From positions 138,399,632 to 138,463,631 of the forward strand of contig OX235270.1 in the NCBI GenBank assembly GCA_944472135.2: 64,000 bases of DNA, written 5' to 3'. Shown piece by piece: positions 23,655-36,183 of the stretch (positions within the stretch are counted from its first letter, which is position 1; the number at the start of each line of letters is the position of its first letter). Under the pieces are notes generated by a model that saw only the letters and a program-made list of their open reading frames with translations, did no database searches and was not told the origin of the DNA. Source of the DNA: Trichobilharzia regenti (Eukaryota; Platyhelminthes; Trematoda; Strigeidida; Schistosomatidae). A program made the translations under genes and the position numbers.

Positions 23655-23840
23655 TACAAATTCAGGCTTAGACGAGTGTGAAATAAAGGGTACTGAGTGC
23701 TAGAAACGCCAAGTTTTGACTTCGTTGATGGTGGACAGTAGAGGAGTCCAAGACGTGCGTTTCATCCCATTTGGAATTAGTCAACTGAATTCACTTTCAT
23801 CTGCAGTGATGATTGATATTCTGACTGAGACTAGTACTCA
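23655..23840 (-). mobile_element. Sm-alpha-like hammerhead SINE
   Basis: On the minus strand it reads GACTAATTCCAAATGGGATGAAACGCACGTCTTGGACTCC: stem II, intact GAAA, stem III CGCACG-like and the GTC cleavage triplet, followed by stem I. The head toward 23840 has a box B-like CTGAGTACTAGTCTCAG. The core CTGATGA is reduced to CTAATT. Confidence 0.6.
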
Positions 23841-24205
23841 GTAATCATCGTTTCAAACATCAAAGCCTCAATCGAAAAAGGTTCTTTTTTCTCATCCTGT
23901 CTTTTCGTTCATTTTATATTCCTTCTTCATTCCTCTTCCTTGTTCAGTGCATCTAACTTTTTTCTTAGTTGTACATGCAAGAAAACATCCCATATGAAGA
24001 TAAAAAGTCAAAAGAACAAAACAATACGATTTTCTTTTCAAAACTTATCCCACGCTTTTCGCTACACCGAGAATTTCGGATCGGCTTCAGTTCTCTTCCT
24101 CTTTTATATGAACAGTGATAAATTGTATAAAATCTCTTGTTTGTCATTTAAATTTCTTTAAGTACAATTCATTAAACATTAAAATATTGTGAAGAAATGT
24201 TCTAC

Positions 24206-24229
24206 ATATATATATATATATATATATAT
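24206..24229. repeat. (TA)n microsatellite
   Basis: A pure TA run of 12 units. Confidence 0.95.
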
Positions 24230-24885
24230 GAGACTGGTGACTGAAAGAAAAATAACGAGAAGAACTAACTAGACAAACTAAGGTGTAACGTAACAGTGGC
24301 GAGGCGGAAATATCCTCTCATCTCACACAGAGTGTTTTAGTTATGTCTGTGAGTTTCCAATTAATTCTGAATGGAAATATTTTCATTTTCTAGCATTAGT
24401 ATGCATAAAATGTAGGTGGCAAGTCCCTATTACTAAATGGTAGTTTCAAATCAACACTGATAACCACCCAACTGCATTAGTTACCAAGTGACCATCACAA
24501 CTTATATAAATCATTTATTCCTAAAAACAGTGAAAAATCAGTGGTTGCTGACTCAGATTTGAGTTGCGAAAGGAACATAACCTCACGGACAGTGATGAGT
24601 ATCAACAAAAAGAATATATAGATGAAGGAGACTTTTGTGGAAACAAAATCGTAACATGAAAAAATCTAGGGATATTTCTGTTGGGATTTGCAAATGTAGG
24701 GTTCAGCATGGTCAATATCTTTTTAACAAGCTATACAATATCGCCTAAAAATCACGGAAACCTTCAATGCCCTGAGAAGATGCTGAGGTGGGTAGCACGA
24801 TTACATGTCTGTGTTACAATCTGGGTGAAATGATTACTTCTGAAGTAAATGGCTTCATGGAACAACTTAAAATCACTCTTTGTCA

Positions 24886-24915
24886 ATATATATATATAAT
24901 ATATATATATATATA
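24886..24915. repeat. (TA)n microsatellite
   Basis: A TA run interrupted once by AATAATA. Confidence 0.9.
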
Positions 24916-25559
24916 GTTTAACAAAGCAACGAAAATATTATTTCTATAGAAAAGAGTGAATTGGTTGAATAATAACCAAATCTGTGTGAAGCACAGCTTC
25001 CTGTAGTATATCCTTTTAAATGCACTCAGACTTGATTAATGACTGTTCTAATCTTCTAACTTTTAATCTTATTTTATTGACTATCGACTACGGATTATTT
25101 GTTTTACTTTGATTCTCGGACTTAAGTGTTTGTCTACATGTTGAGTCACATCATTTGTTTTGTTTACATTACTACTGTTTGGTATGAGTAGTTTCCAAAC
25201 ACTCGTATCAGTCAATCAGTCACTAGTGGATAGTATGACTCAGTTTTGTTTGTAATCTGTATGTGTGTTTCTGCATATATTAATTGTTTGAAATCGGTAA
25301 CTAGAAACTCTTTTCTGTTATTTGGTATCTATTCATCATAACAAACGGCTAGCTGAAACATTCAGAAAACTCATTTTCCTTGTTAGATTTTCACTTTCAA
25401 TCACTAGGTTCTAAGGTTCATGACCCTTCAACAGTAGGCACTCATGACACCACAAGAGAGGTTCTTTAAGTCGAAGGTGATTAGCACTACTCAACAATAA
25501 CATAGGCTAGCGATGGTACTATGAATCGTGAATGCTAACGAGTTTGAATCCATGATCCA

Positions 25560-25790
25560 TTAAATTCCGTCTTAATGGCTGTACGGTTAACGGTCTTGCC
25601 AAGCAGCCGGAAGGGCTCAGGATCAATTTCCAATATAGGCATCTATGTATCCTGCTGAAGTATCGCAAATTAAGAGGATTCAAGTGTCCAGTACTCTTGG
25701 GATTTCAAACGTCCTCTAACCGTTGTATCACTTCCTCATCTAATTTGCAACTAATCATAGCCGTGCTATTCAATAACTGAGAATATATCC
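25560..25790 (+). mobile_element. Degraded SINE-C copy
   Basis: Shares TGGCTGTACGGTTAACGG, a decayed box B (GCTCAGGATCAATTTCC), the hammerhead relic TCCTGCTGAAGTATCGC, GTGTCCAGTACTCTTGGGATTTCAAACGTCCTCTAACC and the tail with sister copies on the + strand. Confidence 0.55.
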
Positions 25791-26279
25791 TAAAATTAAT
25801 CCATTTTGCTGTAGACCACACAAGAGTTGGAAAGTACTTTCAATAAATTTAGAATTGGTGTACTCTTCATACTAACTGCCGTATATTCTTCTTTTTTAAT
25901 TACGGAATCATTTATTTATGCATTTATTAAGTTCCCGTAGGAGTAGTTTGTCTACATCGTTGAACTATATATACATAATATATTCCTTATTGGATAAAAA
26001 TGCCACCTAGTAATGAATGCATTAGATTTAAATTAAAAGCTCAAGTGTTTTTTGTACTTTCAACTAGATGCAAAGAGAGATGAAAAAATGGGATGAAGTT
26101 TTATATTTGATTAAGTATCATTATTAATACCAACAAGAGTATTCCTCGTTGACAGAAATAATTATATTAAAAAGATGAATGATATATTGAGAGGGAAACA
26201 AAAGTTTTAAAAATTGCAGGAGAGCAAAAATTTAAATAATAAAATAGGCAGTAAGATAACCAGGCTTATAAAGAGATTT

Positions 26280-29275
26280 TAGGAGGAACACACACACTTC
26301 CTGAAAGTTTGTATTGACGAAATCAGACTCGTGGGCACATACACACCAAGACTATACGGTTTACCCAAAGTACATAAATCTAGAATGCCATTGTGGTTGA
26401 TTCGAGACAAGAACAATTCATCACAACATGTTTCAGCTAAATCGTCGGTAACTATCTTAAACCATTTTTGTGAACAGCTAGTAATATATACAATGTGGAA
26501 GATCTGTTTGAATTCACAGAGAGAATTCAGGATATTACCGTCAAACATAAAGCGATGGTATCTTTGAAAATAACCCCTCTACCGACAAATGTACGTCTAG
26601 TTAAAACGGTTAATTGCACCTGTTTAAACAAATAAATATAAAGTCAGTAAATATAGTGATCCAAGTAGAAATCCTTTGAATTTCAGCTAAAGTGTATCGT
26701 GAATATCACTTTCTAATTTGACAGTGAAATCTATAGACAAGTGGACAATGTGGCGATGGGCTTCCCGTAGGGGTTGGACTTCAACAGATTTCTTTCTGAG
26801 TAAAGTAGAAAATGGCTCTTTAAACAATCTTATCGAGAAACTCTCACTTTATTGACAGAATATGCAGGATAAATTCATCCTTTGTGAGAATAATTTGGAC
26901 AAGAACACAATAATGTCTCATTTTACTGAAATACACTCATTTATCAAATTCTGTTGTGGAGAATAATCTCAAAGTAAAATTTCCTTTCTAGACATCTTAC
27001 TGATAAGAATACCGAATGTTCTGCATTTGATATGTGGTTAGAAGGGTCAATATTAGCATAAAATGAATTTGGTAAAACCCCTCAGCTATAAGATCAAAGA
27101 TACTTGTTCAGAAGATGCGACTGAAGACAAACTTCAGGTTTTATACAACAGCTATCCTGAATAGTTCACCACTAAACATGTTGATAAGATAGTAGAAAAG
27201 AATTCTGCTGTATCTGTTAGGAAAAAGCCTGTAAATGTAAGATTACAATTCAAAGGTGATACATAGAGTGAAATGATCACTAACAGTCTGAGAATGTGGA
27301 TTCAGAGAACGCTTAATGCTGATGAGCTGCAGCTTTTATTCTCCATACCAGCGGTTGTAATTCCTCAAATGAAAGATGAAGTGCCTAGTAGGTTAGCCAT
27401 ATCTAATTGAATACACCAGTTCCACTGCTTCTGTGTAGCTAGTTTTATTGACCGTTGCTCTAGGAACTTAATTTTCTGTGAACAGGAATAAATAACGACG
27501 CTGTTAAATCTATCAACAGTTCTATATTGGATCATCTACTCCTAAAATGCCAAGTGGTTATCGTTGAAGAGTCTTTCTCTGTCATCCATAGAATTTCAAA
27601 TTAATTATCAAAGACCGCTAGGTACCGAATAATAATAATAATGATTTACTTTATTCCCAAAACAGTACTTGTGATACAGAATGGAATTTTCAGCATTAAT
27701 CACAATATTGCATCTAATTTCCTCAAATTATAAATAAAAACTAATCACACAGAAAATGTTCCACATTTACAATAGAGGTAGTGTCAGAAATTTCCAGCAT
27801 GTAAAATGGAAATAATAATAATGATAACAGCTAGGGTAATAATAATAAGAATACAAGTGAAAATTGCCATGGGCTTGTTTCACACAGTATTGTTGATGCG
27901 GTATAGAAATCCTAGCATGTTTAAAAATATTGAATATAATGTTCTCTTTACATGATATGGTGAGGGGAAAAACAAAGATTACTGCCGTCATAGAGATAAG
28001 TTGGTGTTTGCAATTACGAGAGTAAAACAGAGAAGTAACAGGACCATAAATATAATAGAAATAATAAAAGTAAAACTTGAAGGTATGTAAGGATGGATGG
28101 AGGATATTGTTTATTTACTAGATGAAAAAAGGTTAGTTAATTCTTGCCTGACACTATTTTCATCACAGAAAATACGTGCCAAGTATGGTATCATAGAATT
28201 TTTATACTTAGACGTGCGAGCATACAGTTTTCTGCAGTTACTCCTTGTTCTACCCGAGGAGATGCAAGGTGAAAGCTGAGGGTAAAGCAGATGCTCCAAG
28301 TCAGACAAAATCCCTCTAGCAAATTTATTGCACGAAGTCAAGTGCCTTTCGACAACGATGTTAACTATGTGGTCCACTGGGACACCACTCACTCTACTGA
28401 CCGTCTTCAGAATTCTACGAATTATGACATAGTCTGTTTTAAGCAAACCAGGAAAGAATTAGGGTGAACAATAAAGAAGAATAGGTGGGATGCAAGAGTT
28501 TATGAACTGTAAGAGGAGGGGTTGAGTTATATCCGAGTGTCTTGACTTCTTAATGTGAAATGTTAGGCCAAATATTTTACTGAATATAGCTAAGACATGG
28601 GAAGTCCAGGAGAGATGAGAAGAGAGAATAAGCCCAAGATACTTAATTTCTGATTTAATTCCTATATCATTGTCGTCAATTTTACAAGTGTCATGAGAAT
28701 CGATGACTTCTTTTAACTGTCGTTTACATCCTAAGCTAAAATTAACAGTTTGACATTTAGAAGGATTCAGTTTAAGGCCGTTAGACTCAGAACATTTACT
28801 GACTCTCGATAGAAAGCTATTTATTTTAGTACAATCTAGCTGGTAGTTAACAGCCATTGGAACTGTTAAATCGTCAGCATACTTCACAATAGTCAAAATG
28901 ACAGAGGCCAGTCGAATTCGCCTAAAACAACCGGAGCTCTGTGTGCAAAGAAAAAATATTTAGCCATTACTGATACTTTGACCTTCTGTCAATCCCATAA
29001 ATTCATAAATTCTATTTTACTTCCCTTTATACATCTAATATTCAATCAGTTTAGTGTTGTTATATTACTGTATATTAGTCTGTCGTGCTTACTGATGCTT
29101 TTGACCTGTAATCACTCATCGATACTGTTGACTGATTCAGTGTTATTTATAACAGCATTAATGTTGTTAATAAGAATATTTTTTCCAATTATCACCGTCA
29201 CATAAATGCAGAACCTGATAACGAAGCAGTTATCGAAAAGAATATTCTTTATTCACTAATCAATCTTTTGCATCT
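26280..29275 (+). mobile_element. Penelope-like element, degraded copy with nested CR1-like insertion
   Basis: The + strand reads PLE reverse transcriptase blocks in order: R-L-Y-G-L-P-K-V-H-K near 26350; S-E-I-Y-R-Q-V-D-N-V-A-M-G-F-P near 26735; then P-L-S-Y-K-I-K-D and F-T-T-K-H-V-D-K-I-V near 27080-27200; and Q-F-K-G-D-T near 27250. The 3' part is interrupted at about 27631-28897 by a minus-strand CR1-like fragment and resumes at GACAGAGG near 28899. The UTR to 29275 matches 1850-2380. It has many stops and is inactive. Confidence 0.75.
27631..28897 (-). mobile_element. CR1-like non-LTR retrotransposon fragment, nested
   Basis: The minus strand starts inside the reverse transcriptase at V-K-Y-A-D-D-L (motif C) near 28880 and continues G-L-K-L-N-P-S-K-C, K-Y-L-G-L-I-L-S-S-H-L-S-W and C-I-P-P-I-L-L-Y. 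The thumb and C-terminal region runs in another frame to 28111, followed by a 3' UTR and a TAA-type repeat at 27631-27650. The ORF is frameshifted near 28450. It has replaced only a few bases of the PLE when compared with the copy at 1610-2575. 5'-truncated, inactive. Confidence 0.8.
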
Positions 29276-29737
29276 TGATTGATTCTTTCTGAGAATTAAG
29301 TGTGATGTGACAAGTTGTATGAGAGAAGCAAGACACAAAATAAGTGAATGATTTGTATGCCAGTGATTGATGAGCATTTCTGAAACGCATTCACTCAAAA
29401 ACAAATTATTAGTTCTCAGGAGACAAGTGCAAAAACAATTTGACATTATTCCTACAGCAATAAAAATTGCTACACTACCGATTAGTTCTTCAGCTATCTG
29501 ACTCATTCGAATCAGTTTCTGCTAACCGCATCAGAGAATGATATGTAAAAATCACTCGAATTAATTTGGCTATTTTATAATTTTGCTTATCTCATTTTTT
29601 ATGTTGAAAACAGACAAACAGATTTCCTTTTTCAGTAGTTAAAGTTAATGTAATGGGTGTGATATTATTCAAGTCTTGTATGTTATTATTTTGAACCCAA
29701 TACTCACATATAGGGAGAATAAGTAATCCTTGCAGTA
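29276..29737. other. Intronic DNA adjoining PLEs
   Basis: Nothing recognised; it may be part of the untranslated ends of the neighbouring PLEs. Confidence 0.3.
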
Positions 29738-30862
29738 ATTTGAATAAAGCAAGAACAACAGTTTTTGAAGAATAAAAAGGTACTATCATCATTTATTTCG
29801 TCGGCTTCTCATCAACTCAACCGCTTGCAGCCTAAAGTCATTATTAAATATATCTACAGAAACAATTTTAACACACTAGCACAGAGTTCATGTTTAAGCA
29901 AAAATCAATTAATATATGCATACATTAATAATATTTTTAATAATCATTTTATCCCAAACAACAATGGTCCAACACAATTGGAACTTAAGACATTACGTAA
30001 TCAGATGAAGGAGAGGGTGACAATATCCAGTTACAAGGCAGGGTAAGGAAACACTGGTAGCCGCTTTCTTCTGAACGCATAAACCGGGCTTCAAGCGCGT
30101 GATGGAGATTGCTTCAACAAACCTAAGCAAAACTGAACTCTTTTGCCTACTGATAAATTTGAACGACCTTGCGACATTCACCTGATGACCTGTGTCAAGG
30201 AGATGTCTAGAGATGGCACTGTTTTAAACAGTGCATTTGTTCCTTTTAGACGTAGGCTTTTTAGTACATGTTCTTACAATGAAACTGCTGCCGCAGATAC
30301 ATCTAAGCTTGTATGTACAGTTGCAGTTAACATGACAAGGATATCTGTCGATTTTTGATTGCATCAAAGAACAAGTTGTTCGACAGACGGGAACCGGCTT
30401 AGCTGCAAAATAGTCTCTGCCTAGGGACATTCTTAATCTCCTGTTGATAATTTCTGTAAACATTCTACCTTTAAAATCAAGTTGAATGAAGATGGGCTTT
30501 TTTACACTTTGACTTGCTTGACATTTGAGCCCTTAGATCTTCCGTACTTGTTGATGAAGCTTTGAGGGTAAAACCCTTGCTTTTCAGCATCTTTTCGAGA
30601 AACATAAATTCTTTCCTCTAATTTCTCTGTAGAGCATAGTCTCCCAGCTCTATAATATAGAGTTTTGACTAGTGCTCGTTTAAAGCCATTGTATGCATAT
30701 ATCGAATAATTTTTGTTTAAAAATGAACTCCATGCAAGTACGTAAAAATTAAATCTGTAGATACACTTAATAATGACTTTGGCATGTAAGCAGATGATGA
30801 GAAGGTAACGAAATAAAGGATGGTACATTTTATTCTACAAAGTCTGTTGTTCTTGCTTTATT
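29738..30862 (-). mobile_element. Penelope-like element flanked by inverted repeats
   Basis: On the minus strand, 30650-30500 reads F-K-R-A-L-V-K-T-L-Y-Y-R-A then F-I-N-K-Y-G-R-S (PLE connector), and 30460-30220 reads the GIY-YIG zone N-C-N-C-T-Y-K-L-R-C-I-C-G-S-S-F-I-V-R-T, with G changed in YIG. The C-terminal L-K-P-G-L-C-V-Q-K-K is near 30090. The segment 29738-29933 is the inverted complement of 30691-30862 (shared AATAAAGCAAGAACAACAG and AAAGTCATTATTAA). Frameshifted, inactive. Confidence 0.75.
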
Positions 30863-32319
30863 GAAATTCATTAAAGGGGAATAAATGTATGGAATTTCTG
30901 AAAAATCGCCTCCGTGCAATAATGTTTTTGTTATTTATTTAGCTAGCTAAGAAATTCAGGATGCTCATTTCATCCCATTCACAGCACATCTGCTGAGTAC
31001 ATTTGTATCGCAAGGATTGATCCTGTTCTCCAAAAAACTTGAACCTCTGCCCTTATCACTTCACAGATATCAAGTTTTCATCTAGTTATGTTAATTCAGT
31101 ACAATAACTACGGAGGGGAATTATTTATCAATGAACTTCAGCGGAATGAGCATCCCGGAGTTATACTTAAATAACAACAAGTAATGATAAATTTGATTCA
31201 ATACAATAAAGCGATAAGCAATTATAAATGCTGGTAATATGGTTACTACAATGAAAGACATTTCCTATTTGAAGATACTTTCAGTGCCTTTTGTCGCATA
31301 ATATTGTCTGCCTTCGTCTCTCTCACTGTGTAGTACCCCACACTCTATGACCCAAAATCTTATCACTGGGATTCCTTTAGTGACTTTGAAGCAAGTAATT
31401 TGATATATATATATATATATATATATATCATCTTCGCATGACGATTAGTGCTTAATTGAATAATTTAATTGAAGGTCATTTATTCTAGTCTGATAATTAA
31501 CATAGTTTTTCTTAAAGTATTAGACACTCATTGTTCAGACATGTCAGTATTTAAGGCCTCTAATTGTAACAGCACCTCATGTCTGATCGACTCTTTGGCA
31601 CTCATCAGTTAGGCGTTTCTTCAGTCTTGAAGAAACTCCTTTTCCTTCAGAGATTCCAAAACCTAGACACCAATGGTGTGGTCAAAAATATTACCACTTA
31701 GCTATTTGGACTCACAAAAAGCCTCCACTACTCTGCATCCTCTTCTGATCATCGATGCCGGGTTAATCGCTGCTTAACTTTGGTGATCAAATGAGATCTG
31801 ATGTTTTCAAAGTGGTGTGGTCGCCAACGGGAATGTCAGATAGGCCGAGGTGATCATTCAAAACCCTCCATAAGTATTCTTAAACCAGTGAGGAAACAGT
31901 CTTCCAGCTTTTTTTTACTTCAGATTACTAATATTCTTGTGATATAGTTATTTAAGTGCTAAGTGCGACTTCAAGAAAGGTAATTTTGTAGTACATAAAT
32001 TCTCTGAAGATAGATGTGTGTTCCTCTTTCACAGTCAGGCAGAAAAAATCGGAAGCAGTCCGCAGAGTGAATCAATTCAGGTGCCAGAAGAGACAGTAAT
32101 AAATGTTAATTGTGTTTCATTACCAATGAACATACATCTAATAAAACAGATGTCTAGTTTCTGGCTCGATGGCTGAAAGTGACGTTTAAAGTCTCGTCAT
32201 CTTAGAGTCTTGTTCATTATTCCCAGTTAAAGATAACACTTTCAATGGGGAAGAATTGTTCACTAGAGCCCACTTTTGGTCCCTTGCGATCCTAGTGAGA
32301 GATGTGAATTCCAGCTTTT
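30863..32319. other. Intronic DNA
   Basis: It holds a (TA) run at 31403-31428 and a decayed low-copy repeat at 31590-31770 related to 12890-13090. No exons are supported. Confidence 0.35.
31403..31428. repeat. (TA)n microsatellite
   Basis: A pure TA run of 13 units. Confidence 0.95.
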
Positions 32320-32530
32320 GAGGTTTCAGTAGCAGTGGTATTGTTTTTATGAGGTAGAATTGCTAAGCTCACGCCCGATCTCCCTCCCCCCTACAGGAGC
32401 TTACTACTGGATGGTAAACTAAACGGAGTCGGCAGAGAATCAAATGCTGACCTCTGACGTGGTTGCTGAGTGTTCTAGCATCAAATCACCAGAGCACACA
32501 CTACAACTAATTAGCTATCCAAAACTCCTT
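32320..32530 (-). mobile_element. Degraded SINE-B-like copy
   Basis: The reverse complement of the SINE-B body is visible (GTTTCAGTAGCAGTGGTATTG, GGTAGAATTGCTAAGCTCACGCCC). The tRNA-like head is replaced or mutated. Confidence 0.45.
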
Positions 32531-33074
32531 AGTTGTCAGCGGCTTAATACATCATATCGGTACATAATAAAATAGTTTTTTTGAAAATCTACCGATTTTA
32601 CAGTTGAAAATTCTGAAGTTTATGAAATCAATTAAGCCTTCAGTGCTTAATAGTACAGAAAGTGAAAGAATTTTGTCACCGATTCATCTTTTTGTTTCCT
32701 TTTGTATGACTGTTAAGAATTCTTTTTATCGGTAGGGAAAGACAAAAAACATGAATGTAATATATGACCAGTCGCCTTCCTTTCCAAAAGAAAAACGAAA
32801 AACTAACCGAAAAATAGACAAGTAAGATGTGAAATGTAAAGTTTTTGAGATGCGGCGTTTGGGTGGGTGGAGGGCGGAGAAGGAGTGTAAAGAGACGGTG
32901 AAGTTTAATAAATTGTAAAAGAAAGAAAATGAAGTATTTTTTAAAATATCTGATCACCGAAACTTTTCGTAAATATTTAAAATATCGCTTTATTTTATAT
33001 TGTGATCATTAGTAGCTATAAAGTCTAATCTTTAAATTCTATTTGCGTAACATATACATACAAGGTTAACGTGA
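32531..33074. other. Intronic DNA, nothing recognised
   Basis: A+T-rich; the minus-strand open frame at 32676-32957 is low-complexity and unsupported. Confidence 0.35.
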
Positions 33075-33300
33075 AACAAGATCTGGTGAATGCTGACTGG
33101 TAGTGGAATCCAAAAATGGGCATTTTGTCTTATTTGAACCTCGTCATCTGTGTTTGAAACTATGGGTAGTAGGTTCAAGCGTCAGTAGGGATACCATTAC
33201 TTACATCCGGGTGAACAGTCCCAAATACGATGAAGCTTACATTCTAGATTCCACTGGTAGTCACTATCTACCAAACTAGTTCAACTTAATACGTAGGCGT
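33075..33300 (+). mobile_element. Sm-alpha-like SINE with opposed hammerhead remnants
   Basis: The left end shows the hammerhead on the minus strand (GACTGGTAGTGGAATCC, then TTTTGTCTTATTTGAACCTCGTC). The right end shows it on the + strand (ACATCCGGGTGAACAGTCCC, AAATACGATGAAG, CTAGATTCCACTGGTAGTCAC). Between them is the head TGTGTTTGAAACTATGGG and the box B-like GTAGGTTCAAGCGTC. Both ribozymes are mutated in the core. Confidence 0.65.
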
Positions 33301-33799
33301 CGTCGAAGCATTCGTAAAAGCAATCGACAAGTCCACGAAAGTGGAACATTTCGGTCCAATCAGTCAACGTGAAAATCAAGACTGATTTGGAAAACAAAAT
33401 TTCCTAGAAGCCGACTGTGAATTCCACTTATTCAGGGAATTATGTGGGTAGTATTCAGTGTAATTTATCTACTTGTGAACAAAGAATGGAAAGAACACAT
33501 CACGCCTGTCTTTGACCCTAAATAAACTCATAATCCCAGAAAAATTCCATTCTAAAACATTCAGTCTACTTTTGAGTTGTCAGATAACCATTTTATCGAC
33601 CCACAGTGCTCAGGTTTTATACTTATAACATTTTATTTACCCCCTATATGGCATCTAAGGATATCAGTGTTAAAAACTGGTTATTAGATGAACAGAATAT
33701 TTGCTTAAGTTTTCTCTGACTAAATTGATCCTACAGTGGAGATTCCAAAACCATATATGGAAAGTTTTTCATTGACAAATAATATAAGCGAATAAAGTC

Positions 33800-35060
33800 C
33801 ACTTTTCGATTTAGTTGTGTTCTCTTTGCTGTTAATCTAAATGCCTAACTTTCATCCTCCTTCTAGACAACATCAGCTGCGCAGGTTTTAGTATGAAGTG
33901 AACTTATTTGAATTCCCCATGATTGTGTCGCCTGAATACTAATGTCATGATTGGTTTTCACTTCATGTCTCTATTGATCATTTTTTATCGAAATGGAATT
34001 TAAACTTTCTTGTCTTATCATTTATCTTTTACTAGTTGGCAAGTTTGATCTATAGCAATGTGTTTGTTAATTGCTGATTTATCTGAATACATGTCTCCTA
34101 GAAGTATACTGGCATTTTCTGTGAATTATCTGTTTAAAATTTCTACCTTCTCCCAATCAAATTGGTACCTGTAATTGTCTACAAGCATCTATATGAAGGA
34201 ATACACATCTGGTGTCTTTTTACAAGTAATTTATGTTCTTGGATTCTAAGTCGAAGGGAACGCTCACATTGAACAATGTAGTATTTATCACGACTTATTT
34301 AATTTAATTTGCAAATGGAATTGATCTTATCTTGTTTTTTTCTTTTGGATACTTTGGTTAGCACAATATTGAATGCGGTGGTTAAATGTTGGCTTGTGTG
34401 GTATTTTCAATTTTCGGTGCATTCGGTATTCTAGCTGTTATTTCAGGGGTAGTCTTTATATATGGTAAGGCAAATTTTCTTTTGGTCTTTGATGATGGTT
34501 TTTTGTCGTTATCGTGACTTAAGTTTAAACAATTTCCGAAGAAACTGTATGGGTATTCATTTTTCTTGGAAACACTTAGTAGGTGTTTCTCTTCAATCCT
34601 CTTCATCATCGGAGTGCCACAATGTGTTTGAACTCTTTCAAACAATATTTCTCTTGTGAGTCATTGATTGATTTCTGTTATATCTGAGTAATTGATCTGT
34701 GCATCGGTGGCATAGTCGTAGAATGCTCACTAACCACTCATGTGGTTCGGCCACCGACGCACTCCTTTACCTCGCTTAACTGATAATAAAACTGGTAAAG
34801 AGGTAAGGTTGGGAATAAAGCCAGAAACACCAAGCCGTAAAAAGAAATGCCACTGCTACTGAAACTTCAACCCCATAGCTTGAAGCCCTATGTTCCATTG
34901 GGAAAGTAAGGGAATTAAAATAAAAAAGTTTGATCTGTGTGTGTGTGTGTGTTGATTTTCTTTATACTTGTGCTTCTAAATTCCTCGTGTTAATTTTCAT
35001 GATTCAATCAGTCAGCTCAGAAAACACAACAGAATCACATTTATCTATCTGAGCTAAAAT
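33800..35060 (-). mobile_element. Penelope-like element of a second family, degraded, with SINE insertion
   Basis: On the minus strand 34645-34382 reads a PLE connector and GIY-YIG lead (N-E-Y-P-Y-S-F-F-G-N-C-L, K-T-K-R-K-F-A-L-P-Y-I-K-T). 34300-34150 holds decayed remains of the R-x-x-E-H and D-N-Y-R-Y-Q-F-D-W-E blocks. The ends at about 33808-33890 and 34995-35035 contain the 'GTGTTCTCT..GCT' motif in opposite orientations, as in the inverted repeats at 36184-36663. A SINE-B copy sits at 34701-34929. Confidence 0.6.
34701..34929 (+). mobile_element. SINE-B copy with target-site duplication
   Basis: A tRNA-like head (GGTGGCATAGTCGTAGAATGC), the conserved body and an A-rich tail. The 9-bp TTGATCTGT flanks it at 34692-34700 and 34930-34938. 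Confidence 0.85.
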
Positions 35061-35629
35061 CGGTTTATTTGAAAGTCCACTATGTCAAGCATGATTTTCA
35101 TACCAGCATGTAAGTTAACAACATGTTAGGCTTCTTTTAAAGTATAACATGATACCCTTACAGTTTTTGTGCAATAGGTATGTGTGTGTGCTTATCACCT
35201 GGGCATTCAGAACAGTGTAGCACATACTGCATGCATAGAGCTTAATTATACTATCCGTTTGGTTAGGCTGAAGTAGGTGGAGAGAGATTCAAACCCGTGA
35301 CTGGAAGTTGAGTGCTCAGGTGTATGAACCATATTACCGCATGTTTCGGTCACTTATATTTACTGACCATTGATGATGATCGTGATAATATTTTGAACGT
35401 TTAGGTACTGGTTAATCTTCTGGAAAATCAGAAACACGGAAAGCAAAGTGAATTGTACTCAGCTTGTGACATTATACTCAGTGTTAATTAGTTAGGTTTA
35501 AAATCAATTGGTTAGAGAGATTCCGCTTCTGCCTTGGATTACAAATGTTATCTTATCTTCAAATGACATGGATTGTCAAATGAAACTATGCTTTACACAT
35601 TTTCACAGCTTCATTTCTGTCTTGTGTAA
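35061..35629. other. Intronic DNA, nothing recognised
   Basis: No exon or repeat family could be supported. Confidence 0.3.
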
Positions 35630-35974
35630 AAGAAACTGAGTAAAGACCCTCAGCTATATGACCAGAGCTATTTGTTTACAAGATGCTACTAGAGGTGAAA
35701 CTCATCTTGTGTTCGACAAGTTCATTGAAAAAAGTTACCCTTGAAAGTTCACCACTAAACTCATGGCCGAGAAAATAGAAAACAATTCGTCTATATCCGT
35801 TGACAATAAGCCTCTATGCATACAAATACAATTCAAAGGTAATATACTAAGTGAAATAATAAGAAACAACCTGAGAAAACCAATTCAAAGGACATTTAAT
35901 ACAGTCAAGCTGTGGATTACATTTTCCTCACAACCACTAATGACACCGAAACTGACAGGTGGAGTACACTACCA
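35630..35974 (+). mobile_element. Penelope-like element, connector fragment
   Basis: The + frame from 35763 reads E-K-I-E-N-N-S-S-I-S-V, then I-Q-F-K-G-N-I-L-S-E-I-I and N-L-R-K-P-I-Q-R-T-F-N-T, the same block as at 27180-27310 in the other copy. It is cut at its 3' side by the RTE-like piece that follows. Confidence 0.6.
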
Positions 35975-36122
35975 GGATTTATTATTGTTATTGTTCCCCT
36001 TAATTCCTAGAGGAACATAAGGCTTCATCCTCACCTCTCCATTGTGTTTGATTCTCTGCCAACGTTTCCACCTGGCTCCAAGTCTGCCACATGCTTTTAT
36101 GTTCTCTTCACATGACCTTAAT
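35975..36122 (-). mobile_element. RTE-like 3' end fragment
   Basis: The reverse complement of the 3' terminal part of the RTE-like element (TTATTGTTCCCCTTAATTCC, AGAGGAACATAAGGCTTCA), almost identical to 14410-14520. About 150 bp only. Confidence 0.7.
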
Positions 36123-36183
36123 TTATCTGATATTCAGTCAGTTGAGAGCAGTTTAATGCAAATAAAGTGAGCGTTCCTTTTTT

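Larger units (their letters stand above)
23841..25559. other. Intronic DNA, nothing recognised beyond TA runs
   Basis: No exon or repeat family could be supported apart from the two TA tracts annotated separately. Confidence 0.35.

Noticed and set aside
26279..26548. Minus-strand 89-codon frame
   Set aside because: Shadow of the + strand Penelope reverse transcriptase.
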